Shown here piece by piece: positions 37,086 to 47,934 of a DNA stretch of 64,000 nucleotides. Origin of the DNA: Pseudomonas rustica. GTDB lineage: Bacteria; Pseudomonadota; Gammaproteobacteria; Pseudomonadales; Pseudomonadaceae. Position 1 is the stretch's first letter. Each line of letters starts with the position of its first letter. The stretch lies in assembly GCF_018336155.1 (NCBI RefSeq), contig NZ_JAGYHF010000003.1, forward strand, positions 310,001-374,000, given 5' to 3'. Below the pieces are notes generated by a model. The model did not search any database. It had not been told where the DNA came from and was given only the letters and a program-made list of their open reading frames with translations. The position numbers and the translations under genes were made by a program.

Positions 37086-37424
37086 ATGATGAAAGGTGGC
37101 ATGGCCGGCCTGATGAAGCAGGCGCAGCAGATGCAGGAAAAAATGGCCAAGATGCAGGAAGAACTGGCCAACGCCGAAGTCACCGGTAAGGCCGGCGGCG
37201 ATATGGTCACCGTGGTGATGACCGGTCGTCACGACCTCAAGCGCGTCAGCATCGACCCGACCCTGCTGCCGGGTCTGGACGAAGACGACCGTGAAGTGAT
37301 CGAAGACCTGGTCGCCGCCGCCGTCAACGACGCCGTGCGCAAGATCGAAGCCAGCAGCCAGGAAAAAATGGGCGGCATGACCGCCGGCATGAACCTGCCT
37401 GCGGGTATGAAACTGCCATTCTGA
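37086..37424 (+). CDS. ybaB: YbaB/EbfC family nucleoid-associated protein
   Basis: The 112-residue protein has the family's helical core ([20 protein letters not shown]), central strand motif [18 protein letters not shown] and C-terminal helix followed by a Gly/Met-rich tail. YbaB forms dimers that bind DNA. The start ATG at 37086 has GAGGTGATT upstream. The dnaX-ybaB-recR order is widely conserved, but here a reductase gene lies between ybaB and recR. Confidence 0.95.
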   Translation: MMKGGMAGLMKQAQQMQEKMAKMQEELANAEVTGKAGGDMVTVVMTGRHDLKRVSIDPTLLPGLDEDDREVIEDLVAAAVNDAVRKIEASSQEKMGGMTAGMNLPAGMKLPF

Positions 37425-37453
37425 TTCGCCAATCGGCGGCAGATGAGCTACAC

Positions 37454-37483
37454 AAAATGCCAGGCATTGCGCCTGGCATTTTT
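37454..37483 (+). terminator. Intrinsic terminator of ybaB
   Basis: AAAATGCCAGGC-ATTG(C)-GCCTGGCATTTTT forms a GC-rich stem flanked by A and T runs, 30 bases after ybaB. Confidence 0.92.
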
Positions 37484-37492
37484 GTTTCTGCC

Positions 37493-37607
37493 TGATCGTT
37501 CCCACGCTCTGCGTGGGAATGCAGCCAGGGACGCTCCGCGTCCCAATTCCAGAGCCGAACGCAGAGCGTCCGTTGAGACATTCCCACGCGGAGCATGGGA
37601 ACGATCA
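37493..37607. repeat. REP-like element, CGTTCCCACGCTCTGCGTGG family
   Basis: An inverted pair with a nested GGACGCTCCGCGTCC dyad, directly after the ybaB terminator. The frame through it would give peptides ending RGAWERS, a known source of spurious ORFs in Pseudomonas. Confidence 0.85.
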
Positions 37608-37697
37608 TGTCGTGCAGTGCGAAACATCGAACACCCCACCGCCTCAACGGTCTGCTCCCTATACCCGCTGAATTCATCATTCACAGGAGACGCTGAC

Positions 37698-38732
37698 ATG
37701 TCCGACCCTCTTACCCTCAATCAACGCTTCGTCCTTGCCTCGCGTCCGGTGGGCGCGCCGACCCCGGAAAACTTCCGCCTCGAGCGCGAAGCGCTGCCCG
37801 ATCTGCAGGACGGCCAGATACTGCTGAAAACCCTCTACCTGTCCCTCGACCCCTACATGCGTGGGCGCATGAGTGACGCACCGTCCTACGCCGCGCCCGT
37901 CGAAATCGGTGAGGTGATGACCGGTGGCGCTGTCAGTCGCGTCGAAGACTCGAGTCATCCAAAGTTTCATAAGGGTGATCTGGTGGTCGGTGCCACAGGC
38001 TGGCAAAGCCACAGCATCAGCGATGGCCGCAACATCATCCCGATCCCGTCCGGGTTGCCGAGCCCGTCGATGGCCCTCGGTGTGCTGGGCATGCCCGGCA
38101 TGACCGCGTACATGGGATTGATGGACATCGGTCAGCCGAAAGAAGGCGAGACCCTCGTCGTCGCTGCCGCGTCCGGTGCTGTCGGTTCGGTGGTCGGCCA
38201 GGTGGCGAAGATCAAAGGCCTGCGCGCGGTCGGTGTCGCCGGTGGTGCCGAGAAGTGCAAATACGTGGTCGAGGAATTGGGCTTCGAAGCCTGCATCGAT
38301 CACAAGGCTGACGACTTCGCCGAGCAACTGGCCAAGGCGTGCCCGAATGGCATCGACATCTATTACGAAAACGTTGGCGGCCACGTATTCGACGCGGTCG
38401 TGCCGTTGCTCAACCCCAAAGCGCGCATCCCGCTGTGCGGCCTGATCGCCGGTTACAACGCCTCTGAAGCCCCGAAAGGCCCGGATCGTCTGCCGATGCT
38501 GCAGCGTACGTTGCTGACCAAACGCGTACGCATTCAGGGCTTCATCGTGTTTGATGACTACGGCGATCGTCAGCCGGAATTCATCAGCGCGATGGTGCCG
38601 TGGGTGCGCGATGGCAAGGTGAAATTCCGCGAGGACGTGGTCGATGGCCTGGAGCAGGCGCCGGAAGCGTTTATCGGTCTGCTGGAGGGTCGCAACTTCG
38701 GCAAACTGGTGGTGCGGGTCGCTCAGGACTGA
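37698..38732 (+). CDS. NADP-dependent oxidoreductase, medium-chain (zinc-free) family
   Basis: The 344-residue enzyme belongs to the leukotriene B4 12-hydroxydehydrogenase/curcumin reductase group of medium-chain reductases: YLSLDPYMRGRM near the N terminus, GVLGMPGMTAYMGL, the nucleotide-binding AAASGAVGSVVGQVAK and DIYYENVGG. It probably reduces alpha,beta-unsaturated ketones with NADPH. The zinc-ligand cysteines of alcohol dehydrogenases are absent. ACAGGAGA precedes the ATG at 37698. It is inserted between ybaB and recR, flanked upstream by a REP element. Confidence 0.9.
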   Translation: MSDPLTLNQRFVLASRPVGAPTPENFRLEREALPDLQDGQILLKTLYLSLDPYMRGRMSDAPSYAAPVEIGEVMTGGAVSRVEDSSHPKFHKGDLVVGATGWQSHSISDGRNIIPIPSGLPSPSMALGVLGMPGMTAYMGLMDIGQPKEGETLVVAAASGAVGSVVGQVAKIKGLRAVGVAGGAEKCKYVVEELGFEACIDHKADDFAEQLAKACPNGIDIYYENVGGHVFDAVVPLLNPKARIPLCGLIAGYNASEAPKGPDRLPMLQRTLLTKRVRIQGFIVFDDYGDRQPEFISAMVPWVRDGKVKFREDVVDGLEQAPEAFIGLLEGRNFGKLVVRVAQD

Positions 38733-38798
38733 GTATTTGACGCTGGCCAGAGGCGCGGGTATAAACCGCGTCTCGTTGTTTTGTCGGACTTTTTACCC

Positions 38799-39401
38799 AT
38801 GAGCTTCAGCCCTTTGATTCGCCAACTGATCGACGCCCTGCGCACCTTGCCCGGCGTGGGTCAGAAAACCGCCCAGCGCATGGCGTTGCAGATGCTCGAG
38901 CGTGATCGCAGCGGCGGTCTGCGTCTGGCTCAGGCCTTGAGCCAAGCCATGGAAGGGGTCGGTCACTGCCGCCAATGCCGCACGCTGACCGAAGACGATT
39001 TGTGCCCGCAATGCGCCGATACCCGCCGCGACGACACGTTGCTGTGCGTGGTCGAAGGGCCGATGGATGTCTATGCGGTTGAGCAGACGGGCTTTCGTGG
39101 CCGCTATTTTGTGCTCAAGGGGCATCTGTCGCCGCTGGACGGTCTCGGGCCTGAGGCGATCGGTATTCCGCAACTGATGGCGCGGATTGAAGAGGCGGGG
39201 ACGTTTGCTGAAGTGATCCTTGCGACCAATCCTACGGTTGAGGGTGAAGCCACGGCGCATTACATCGCGCAGTTGTTGCAGAACAAAGGCCTGATCGCTT
39301 CGCGGATTGCTCACGGTGTGCCGTTGGGTGGCGAACTGGAACTGGTGGATGGCGGCACGCTGGCGCATTCATTTGCCGGGCGGAAACCGATTTCCCTCTG
39401 A
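38799..39401 (+). CDS. recR: Recombination mediator RecR
   Basis: The 200-residue protein has the helix-hairpin-helix ([17 protein letters not shown]), a four-cysteine zinc finger ([16 protein letters not shown]), the Toprim domain ([16 protein letters not shown]) and the C-terminal [16 protein letters not shown] segment. With RecFO it helps load RecA on gapped DNA. The ATG at 38799 gives the family start [15 protein letters not shown]; an upstream TTG six codons earlier is less likely. Confidence 0.96.
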   Translation: MSFSPLIRQLIDALRTLPGVGQKTAQRMALQMLERDRSGGLRLAQALSQAMEGVGHCRQCRTLTEDDLCPQCADTRRDDTLLCVVEGPMDVYAVEQTGFRGRYFVLKGHLSPLDGLGPEAIGIPQLMARIEEAGTFAEVILATNPTVEGEATAHYIAQLLQNKGLIASRIAHGVPLGGELELVDGGTLAHSFAGRKPISL

Positions 39402-39423
39402 ATCCTGGGTTGCCTGTACTGAC

Positions 39424-39502
39424 GCCTTCGCGAGCAAGCCCGCTCCCACAGAGGATTTGCGAACGACACAAAACCAATGTGGGAGCGGGCTTGCTCGCGA
39501 AT
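39424..39502. repeat. REP-like inverted pair, GGGAGCGGGCTTGCTCGCGAA family
   Basis: Two facing copies between recR and the acyl-CoA dehydrogenase gene. Confidence 0.8.
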
Positions 39503-39594
39503 GGCTCACCTCGGTCTACCTGATTCAAACAATTCTGTTGAAAACCAAGCAAGCGCTCGGTTAAGTTCGGCGAACCCTTCCGTGGAGCTCGCCC

Positions 39595-40743
39595 ATGCCT
39601 GCCTTTCAGGAATACTTCGACCCAAGCCATCAATTAGTCCGCGACAGCGTCAGACGTTTCGTCGAGCGCGAGATCCTGCCGGACGTTGACCAGTGGGAAG
39701 AAACCGAAAGCTTCCCCCGTGAGCTGTACCTGAAGGCTGGTGCCGCCGGCATCCTCGGCATCGGCTACCCGGAAGCGCTCGGTGGCAGCCATGAAGGCGA
39801 TCTCTTCGCCAAGGTCGCCGCCAGTGAGGAATTGATGCGTTGCGGCTCTGGCGGGCTTGTAGCGGGGCTTGGCTCGCTGGATATCGGTCTGCCGCCCATC
39901 GTCAAATGGGCTCGCCCCGAAGTGCGAGATCGCGTCGTGCCGCAAGTGCTCAGCGGCGAAAAGATCAGCGCCTTGGCGGTTACCGAGCCCGGTGGCGGCT
40001 CTGACGTCGCCAACCTGCAAACCCGCGCCGTGCGTGACGGCGATTTCTATCGGGTCAGCGGCAGCAAAACCTTCATTACCAGCGGCGTGCGCGCGGATTT
40101 CTACACCGTCGCGGTACGCACCGGCGCGCCGGGCTTCGGTGGTATCAGCCTGTTGATGATCGAGAAGGGCACACCCGGTTTCACCGTGGGCCGTCAGTTG
40201 AAGAAAATGGGCTGGTGGGCGTCGGACACGGCTGAATTGTTCTTCGACGATTGCCGTGTGCCTGTAGGAAATCTGATCGGCGCCGAGAACATGGGCTTCG
40301 CCTGCATCATGGGCAATTTTCAGAGCGAACGCCTGGCCTTGGCGCTGATGGCCAACATGACCTCACAACTAGCGCTGGAACAGAGCCTGAAATGGGCGCG
40401 CGAGCGTGAGGCCTTTGGCAAACCGATTGGCAAGTTTCAGGTGATCAAACATCGACTGGCCGAGATGGCTACGGTGCTGGAAGTGTCGCGCGAATTCACC
40501 TACCGGCAAGCGGCGAAAATGGCGGCGGGGCAAAGTGTGATCAAGGAGATTTCCATGGCGAAGAACTTTGCCACGGACACCTCGGATCGGATTACCACGG
40601 AGGCGGTGCAGATTCTTGGTGGGCTGGGGTATATGCGCGAGAGTCTGGTGGAGCGGCTGTATCGGGATAACCGCATCTTGTCGATTGGCGGCGGGACGCG
40701 GGAAGTGATGAACGAGATTATCAGCAAGCAGATGGGGCTTTAA
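39595..40743 (+). CDS. Acyl-CoA dehydrogenase
   Basis: The 382-residue flavoenzyme shows the family patterns ALAVTEPGGGSDVANL and EISMAKNFATDTSDRI, and the C-terminal QILGGLGYMRESLVERLYRD region; a Glu in the late LYRDNRILSIGGGTREVM segment lies where the long-chain/isovaleryl enzymes have conserved residues. It should oxidise an acyl-CoA to the enoyl-CoA, but chain-length preference cannot be assigned. No other fatty-acid genes are adjacent. GTGGAGCTCGCCC precedes the ATG. Confidence 0.93.
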   Translation: MPAFQEYFDPSHQLVRDSVRRFVEREILPDVDQWEETESFPRELYLKAGAAGILGIGYPEALGGSHEGDLFAKVAASEELMRCGSGGLVAGLGSLDIGLPPIVKWARPEVRDRVVPQVLSGEKISALAVTEPGGGSDVANLQTRAVRDGDFYRVSGSKTFITSGVRADFYTVAVRTGAPGFGGISLLMIEKGTPGFTVGRQLKKMGWWASDTAELFFDDCRVPVGNLIGAENMGFACIMGNFQSERLALALMANMTSQLALEQSLKWAREREAFGKPIGKFQVIKHRLAEMATVLEVSREFTYRQAAKMAAGQSVIKEISMAKNFATDTSDRITTEAVQILGGLGYMRESLVERLYRDNRILSIGGGTREVMNEIISKQMGL

Positions 40744-40746
40744 AGT

Positions 40747-40826
40747 CAAAAGATCGCAGCCTTCGGCAGCTCCTACAGGGAAACGCACATCCCAATGTAG
40801 GAGCTGCCTAAGGCTGCGATCTTTTG
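40747..40826. repeat. REP-like inverted pair, GTAGGAGCTGCCGAAGGCTG family
   Basis: Facing copies between the convergent acyl-CoA dehydrogenase and apt genes. Confidence 0.85.
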
Positions 40827-40833
40827 CTCTTGA

Positions 40834-41382
40834 TTACTTATCGGTCAACGCAAACTGCGTCAGGCAGAAGGTCGGGATACCCATGTCCTGCAGACGCTGC
40901 GAACCTTGCAGCTCCGGCAGGTCAATAATCGCCGCTGCCTCATGCACCCGCGCGCCCATGCGACGAATCAGGTTGGCCGCCGCAATCAGCGTGCCGCCGG
41001 TGGCGATCAAATCATCAAACATCACCACCGAATCGCCTTCGCACAGGCTATCCGCGTGCACTTCCAGAAACGCTTCGCCGTATTCGGTTGCGTAACCTTC
41101 AGCGAGCACGTCCGCCGGCAGTTTGCCTTGCTTGCGGAACAGCACCAGCGGCTTATTCAACTGATAGGCCAGTACCGAGCCGATCAGAAAACCGCGCGCA
41201 TCCATCGCGCCGATGTGGGTGAAATCGGCTTCCACGTAGCGGTGGGCGAAGCTGTCCATCACCAGGCGCAGGGCCGTGGGCGATTGGAACAGCGGGGTGA
41301 TGTCGCGAAAGATCACGCCCGGTTTCGGGAAGTCGATCACGGGGCGGATCAGGGATTTGATGTCGAAGGAGTCGAAGACCAT
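40834..41382 (-). CDS. apt: Adenine phosphoribosyltransferase
   Basis: The 182-residue salvage enzyme converts adenine and PRPP to AMP. The PRPP-binding motif [17 protein letters not shown] and the N-terminal [16 protein letters not shown] are diagnostic. The ATG at 41382 is preferred ([13 protein letters not shown]); an upstream in-frame start adds nine residues. It lies 78 bases after anr on the same strand. Confidence 0.96.
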   Translation of the reverse strand: MVFDSFDIKSLIRPVIDFPKPGVIFRDITPLFQSPTALRLVMDSFAHRYVEADFTHIGAMDARGFLIGSVLAYQLNKPLVLFRKQGKLPADVLAEGYATEYGEAFLEVHADSLCEGDSVVMFDDLIATGGTLIAAANLIRRMGARVHEAAAIIDLPELQGSQRLQDMGIPTFCLTQFALTDK

Positions 41383-41460
41383 CGTCGAGGTGTCCTGGCA
41401 GGGCTGCAAACGGCGCAGTATACCCGCGGCTGAAACGCTTCGCTCAACCGCGGATCGAGA

Positions 41461-42195
41461 TCAGCCTTCTAACGAACCACCGGCCAGCGCGCAGAGCTGG
41501 ATCGGGTCGAGGATGTGAATCTCCTTGCCCTCGGCGGCGATCAGCTGGTTTTGCTGGAAGCGGGTGAACACGCGGGATACGGTTTCCACCGCCAGACCCA
41601 AGTAGTTGCCGATTTCGTTACGCGACATTGCAAGGCGGAATTGATTGGCCGAGAAGCCGCGAGCGCGGAAGCGTGCGGACAGGTTGACCAGGAAGGTGGC
41701 GATGCGCTCGTCGGCGGTTTTCTTCGACAGCAGCAACATCATTTGCTGGTCATCGCGAATTTCGCGGCTCATCACGCGCATCAACTGACGGCGCAGCTGC
41801 GGCAATTGCAGGGCCAGTTCGTCGAGGCGTTCAAAGGGAATTTCGCAGACCGAGGTGGTTTCCAGTGCCTGAGCGGACACCGGGTGTTTCTCGGTGTCCA
41901 TGCCGGACAGGCCGACCAGTTCGCTTGGCAAGTGGAAGCCGGTCAGTTGTTCTTCGCCGGAATCGCTCAGGCTGAAAGTCTTCAGGGCGCCGGAACGTAC
42001 TGCAAAAACGGAATCGAACGTGTCGCCCTGGCGGAACAGGAACTCACCCTTTTTCAACGGGCGGCCACGTTTAACGATCTCGTCCAGCGCATCCATGTCT
42101 TCCAGATTCAGAGAAAGTGGCAGGCAGAGAGGGGCCAGGCTGCAATCCTTGCAATGAGCCTGGTTATGAGCGCGCAGTTTAACTGGCTCGGACAT
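41461..42195 (-). CDS. anr: Anaerobic regulator ANR (FNR family)
   Basis: The 244-residue oxygen sensor has cysteines 15, 18, 24 and 117 at the positions that hold the oxygen-labile [4Fe-4S] cluster of FNR, a cyclic-nucleotide-type sensory domain and a helix-turn-helix with [15 protein letters not shown], whose Glu and Arg read TTGAT half-sites. ANR activates genes for low-oxygen growth. Several of its expected targets are next to it: hemN and the two cbb3 oxidase operons, with matching boxes upstream. It lies 130 bases downstream of hemN and is likely to have its own promoter. Confidence 0.96.
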   Translation of the reverse strand: MSEPVKLRAHNQAHCKDCSLAPLCLPLSLNLEDMDALDEIVKRGRPLKKGEFLFRQGDTFDSVFAVRSGALKTFSLSDSGEEQLTGFHLPSELVGLSGMDTEKHPVSAQALETTSVCEIPFERLDELALQLPQLRRQLMRVMSREIRDDQQMMLLLSKKTADERIATFLVNLSARFRARGFSANQFRLAMSRNEIGNYLGLAVETVSRVFTRFQQNQLIAAEGKEIHILDPIQLCALAGGSLEG

Positions 42196-42327
42196 TTCTT
42201 TAATCCTTGTGGGAAATCACACATAAGACGTAAGGGTAACCCACAAGAGGACGTTCAGGCCAGTGTGTGGCGCGTCTGGCCTGCCGGCAAAGTCTCGCTG
42301 TCCGGACTGATTTATTTTGCTGGGCGC

Positions 42328-43710
42328 TCAAATCACCCGGGAAAAACGCTGGCGGTTTTGCTGCTCCAGGTAAGCGTCAAACACCATGCACACCGAACGC
42401 ACCAGCAAGCGTCCCGCCGGCAGAATCTCGATGCGGTCACGATCCAGAGTGATCAAGCCATCGTTGGCCATGCCTTGCAGTTGTGACCATAGCGCGCCGA
42501 AGTAACCCTGAAAATCGATGTTGAACTGCTGCTCGATCTCGGCGAAATCCAGACTGAAGTTGCAGATGAGTTGCTGAATCACCGCGCGTCGTAGCCGATC
42601 ATCGGCGTTGCACACCAGACCACGGCTGGTCGCCAGTTGCGCGGCGGCGAGGCTGTTCTGGTATTCGTTCAGATCGCTGCTGTTCTGGCAGTACAGGTCG
42701 CCAATCTGGCTGATCGCCGAAACTCCCAGACCAATCAAATCGCAATGGCCGTGGGTGGTGTAGCCCTGGAAGTTGCGTTGCAGGGTTTCCTCTTCCTGAG
42801 CAATCGCCAGTTCGTCATCGGGCAGGGCGAAGTGATCCATGCCGATGTAGCGGTAACCGGCGGCGATCAATTGTTCGGTAGTGCGCTGAAACATCTCCAG
42901 TTTCTGCGCCGGGCTCGGCAGTTCGCTGGTGTTGATCCGCCGCTGCGGCATAAAGCGTTCCGGCAGGTGCGCGTAGTTGAACACCGAGAGCCGATCCGGT
43001 TGCAGGCTGATGACTTCCTCGACGGTACGGGCGAAGTTGTCTGGGGTCTGTTTGGGCAGTCCGTAAATCAGGTCGATGTTGATCGAGCGAAATTGCAGGG
43101 TGCGCGCCGCATCGATCACCGCGCGGGTTTCTTCCAGACTTTGCAGGCGATTGACGGCGCGTTGTACGGCCGGATCGAGGTCTTGCAGGCCGATGCTGAC
43201 GCGATTGAAACCAAGTTCCCGCAATAGGCCCATGGTCGACCAGTCGGCTTCGCGCGGATCGATTTCGATGCCGTAATCGCCGGAATCGTCATCCAGCAGA
43301 TTGAAATGCTTGCGCAGGTGCGCCATCAACTGACGCAGTTCATCGTGGCTGAGAAAGGTCGGGGTGCCGCCGCCGAAGTGCAGTTGCTCGACTTTTTGTG
43401 CGGGGTCGAGGTGACAGGCGATCAACTGGATTTCCTGCTCCAGACGTTGCAGGTACGGCAGGGCGCGGCCGCGATCCTTGGTGATGACCTTGTTGCAGGC
43501 GCAGTAGTAGCAAATGTTCGCGCAGAACGGCACGTGCACATACAGCGACAACGGGCGCAGGGCCTTGCGACTGTCGCGCAGAGCGTGAAACAGATCGAAC
43601 GAGCCGACCTGACTGTGAAATTGCACGGCCGTCGGATACGAGGTGTAGCGCGGTCCCGCGAGATCGTAACGGCGAATCAGATCAGAGTCCCAACGAATGG
43701 CGTCGAGCAT
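42328..43710 (-). CDS. hemN: Oxygen-independent coproporphyrinogen III oxidase
   Basis: The 460-residue radical SAM enzyme makes protoporphyrinogen for haem when oxygen is scarce. The cluster motif is CANICYYCAC (CxxxCxxC), with LHFGGGTPTFLS and GYTTHGHCDLIGLG further on; the extra Cys after the triad is typical of HemN. An ANR box with a perfect consensus lies 66 bases upstream of the ATG. Its product is needed for the haem-rich cbb3 oxidases encoded beyond. Confidence 0.96.
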   Translation of the reverse strand: MLDAIRWDSDLIRRYDLAGPRYTSYPTAVQFHSQVGSFDLFHALRDSRKALRPLSLYVHVPFCANICYYCACNKVITKDRGRALPYLQRLEQEIQLIACHLDPAQKVEQLHFGGGTPTFLSHDELRQLMAHLRKHFNLLDDDSGDYGIEIDPREADWSTMGLLRELGFNRVSIGLQDLDPAVQRAVNRLQSLEETRAVIDAARTLQFRSINIDLIYGLPKQTPDNFARTVEEVISLQPDRLSVFNYAHLPERFMPQRRINTSELPSPAQKLEMFQRTTEQLIAAGYRYIGMDHFALPDDELAIAQEEETLQRNFQGYTTHGHCDLIGLGVSAISQIGDLYCQNSSDLNEYQNSLAAAQLATSRGLVCNADDRLRRAVIQQLICNFSLDFAEIEQQFNIDFQGYFGALWSQLQGMANDGLITLDRDRIEILPAGRLLVRSVCMVFDAYLEQQNRQRFSRVI

Positions 43711-43775
43711 GCGGGCATTCCCCCGAATAGGCTGGCAGTGTGGGGGGAGTCTATCGGGGTGCGGCGATGAGGCAC

Positions 43776-43789
43776 TTGATTTGCATCAA
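43776..43789 (-). promoter_or_regulatory. ANR box upstream of hemN
   Basis: TTGATTTGCATCAA is a perfect match to the FNR/ANR consensus TTGAT-N4-ATCAA. The box centre is about 73 bases from the hemN start, which fits activation near position -41 of a short-leader transcript. Confidence 0.9.
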
Positions 43790-43798
43790 CCGCAGGAG

Positions 43799-43881
43799 AT
43801 CAAAAGATCGCAGCCTTCGGCAGCTCCTACTTTGGAATGTGTAACTCTGTAGGAGCTGCCGAAGGCTGCGATCTTTTGATC
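43799..43881. repeat. REP-like inverted pair, GTAGGAGCTGCCGAAGGCTG family
   Basis: Facing copies between the SafE-like gene and the hemN promoter, likely marking the end of the ccoG-H-I-S-SafE transcript. Confidence 0.85.
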
Positions 43882-44565
43882 TTAATGCCCCATGAGCCAA
43901 TGTTGATGCGGGCCGGGCAGGGTCCAGACGCCGAAAAGGATGACCAGCAGCCCACCCGTCATGCGCACGCTGCGCTTGCGCAACAGCGCAGTGACGCGCT
44001 CTGCCGCTAGGCCCGTGGCGAGCAAGACCGGCCACGTCCCCAGCCCAAACGCGAGCATCAACAACGCACTGTCCAGCGCATTGCCCTGACTCGCCGACCA
44101 CAGCAACGTGCTGTAAACCAGTCCACACGGCAGCCAGCCCCACAACGCGCCGAGCAACAACGCACGCGGCACACTCGACACGGGCAACAAACGGTTAGCC
44201 ACTGGCTGAATGTGCCGCCACAACCCGCGTCCGAGGCTTTCGATCCGCGTCAGCCCGCTCCACCAACCGGCCAGGTACAAACCCATGGCGATCAACAACA
44301 AACCGGCCAGTACGCGCATGAACATCGCCGCAGGACTGTTGGCAACCGCCCAGCCCGCCAGACCGATCAGCAATCCCGCCGTGGCATAACTGAGAATCCG
44401 CCCGAGGTTATACGCCAGCAGCAGTCGAAAACGCCGACTGCGTTGCTCCTTGGGAATCGCCAGGGTCAGCGCGCCCATCAAGCCGCCGCACATGCCCAGG
44501 CAATGGCCGCCACCGAGCAGGCCGAGGATCAGCGCCGAGACCAGCAGTGGCGCCAGTTCAAGCAT
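43882..44565 (-). CDS. Sulfite exporter TauE/SafE family protein of the cco assembly cluster
   Basis: The 227-residue integral membrane protein has about six hydrophobic segments and the HCLGMCGGLMGA motif in the first one, typical of the DsbD-like SafE/'urease accessory UreH-like' group often found with ccoIS. The conserved His/Cys pairs suggest a role in copper or redox handling for cbb3 oxidase maturation, but this is inferred from context. Its start overlaps the end of ccoS by 8 bases. Confidence 0.85.
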   Translation of the reverse strand: MLELAPLLVSALILGLLGGGHCLGMCGGLMGALTLAIPKEQRSRRFRLLLAYNLGRILSYATAGLLIGLAGWAVANSPAAMFMRVLAGLLLIAMGLYLAGWWSGLTRIESLGRGLWRHIQPVANRLLPVSSVPRALLLGALWGWLPCGLVYSTLLWSASQGNALDSALLMLAFGLGTWPVLLATGLAAERVTALLRKRSVRMTGGLLVILFGVWTLPGPHQHWLMGH

Positions 44566-44770
44566 GGGGTGGGGCCTTGTCGTCCGGTTTGGTCGCGTTG
44601 ACTTCGTCGACGGCAGCGGTGTGTTGCGGATCCTGATCGTCGAACAGGATGCTGTGGGCCGGGCCGTCGAGGTCGTCGTACTGACCGCTGTCCACGGCCC
44701 AGAAGAAGATGTAAACGGCGATGGCCACGATCAGCAGTGCGGCGGGGATCATCACGTAGAGAGCTGGCAT
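44558..44770 (-). CDS. ccoS: cbb3 oxidase maturation protein CcoS
   Basis: A 70-residue protein with one N-terminal membrane segment (MIPAALLIVAIAVYIFFWAV) followed by the CcoS motif SGQYDDLDGPAHSILFDDQ. CcoS is needed for cofactor insertion into cbb3 oxidase. It lies 22 bases after ccoI and overlaps the next gene. Confidence 0.95.
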   Translation of the reverse strand: MPALYVMIPAALLIVAIAVYIFFWAVDSGQYDDLDGPAHSILFDDQDPQHTAAVDEVNATKPDDKAPPHA

Positions 44771-44792
44771 CTGTACTCCATGCCCGCGCGGC

Positions 44793-47243
<2,451 letters not shown>

Positions 47244-47258
47244 GGCACTTGTTCCGAT

Positions 47259-47369
47259 GATCGTTCCCACGCTCCGCGTGGGAATACCTCCCCGGACGCT
47301 CCGCGTCCGCTTCGGCTGGGACGCGGAGCGTCCTTGGCTGCGTTCCCACGCAGAGCGTGGGAACGATCA
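47259..47369. repeat. REP-like element, CGTTCCCACGCTCTGCGTGG family, inside the ccoGHIS operon
   Basis: An inverted pair with a nested GGACGCTCCGCGTCC dyad fills the gap between ccoH and ccoI. It could change the relative amounts of the two halves of the operon message. Confidence 0.85.
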
Positions 47370-47383
47370 GGCACAGGAGTTGT

Positions 47384-47923
47384 TTATTTTTTCAGGTCTT
47401 CGGCGCCCTGGAGGGGTTCATCACCCAGCAGCAGATCCTTGTCGTGGCTGACCAGTTCTTCTTCGAACATGCGCCACACGTGGTCATCCTGACTGCCGAG
47501 CAGTTCAACAAAACGACGCCCTTCAACCTTGTCGTTCAGTTGTCCGAGGTAACGGCCGGTTTCAGATTCGCTGCGGGTCAGGACGATCTTGCGATCCTTC
47601 TCCGGCTGGGTCGGCGAGATCAGATTCAGTTCCAGCGTTTTCGGCTGGCTGTCGCCGCTCAATCGCAGATCAACTTCGCCGGTAACGCCGTCCAGATGCA
47701 CGTTGGCGCGCATCTTCAGGTTCTGCGCGAGCAACTCACGATCCAGCGAACGGTTGATGCCTTTGCCGGCCTCGTAGTAGTTGTCGTTCACCAGGTTGTC
47801 CGGGTTGTTTACCGCGATGGTCACCATGGACAAGGTCAGGGTCACCGAGCAGGCCAGAATCCCGATGATGATCCATGGCCAGAGGTGCTTGTACCAAGGG
47901 CTTGCGGCGTTTGCTGCGGGCAT
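47384..47923 (-). CDS. ccoH: cbb3 oxidase assembly protein CcoH (FixH)
   Basis: The 179-residue protein has one membrane segment near residues 16-38 (HLWPWIIIGILACSVTLTL) and a periplasmic domain beginning NPDNLVNDNYYEAGKGIN, the FixH signature. It associates with the oxidase during assembly. The ATG at 47923 follows GAGAGAACT; a TTG five codons upstream is the alternative. It lies 11 bases after ccoG. Confidence 0.93.
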   Translation of the reverse strand: MPAANAASPWYKHLWPWIIIGILACSVTLTLSMVTIAVNNPDNLVNDNYYEAGKGINRSLDRELLAQNLKMRANVHLDGVTGEVDLRLSGDSQPKTLELNLISPTQPEKDRKIVLTRSESETGRYLGQLNDKVEGRRFVELLGSQDDHVWRMFEEELVSHDKDLLLGDEPLQGAEDLKK

Positions 47924-47934
47924 GTTCAGTTCTC

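Noticed and set aside
37493..37720. Small ORFs with RGNA...RAWERS peptides (also near 20000, 32300 and 47300)
   Set aside because: These come from translation of the CGTTCCCACGCTCTGCGTGG repeat family; the same peptide appears wherever the repeat does, including both strands.
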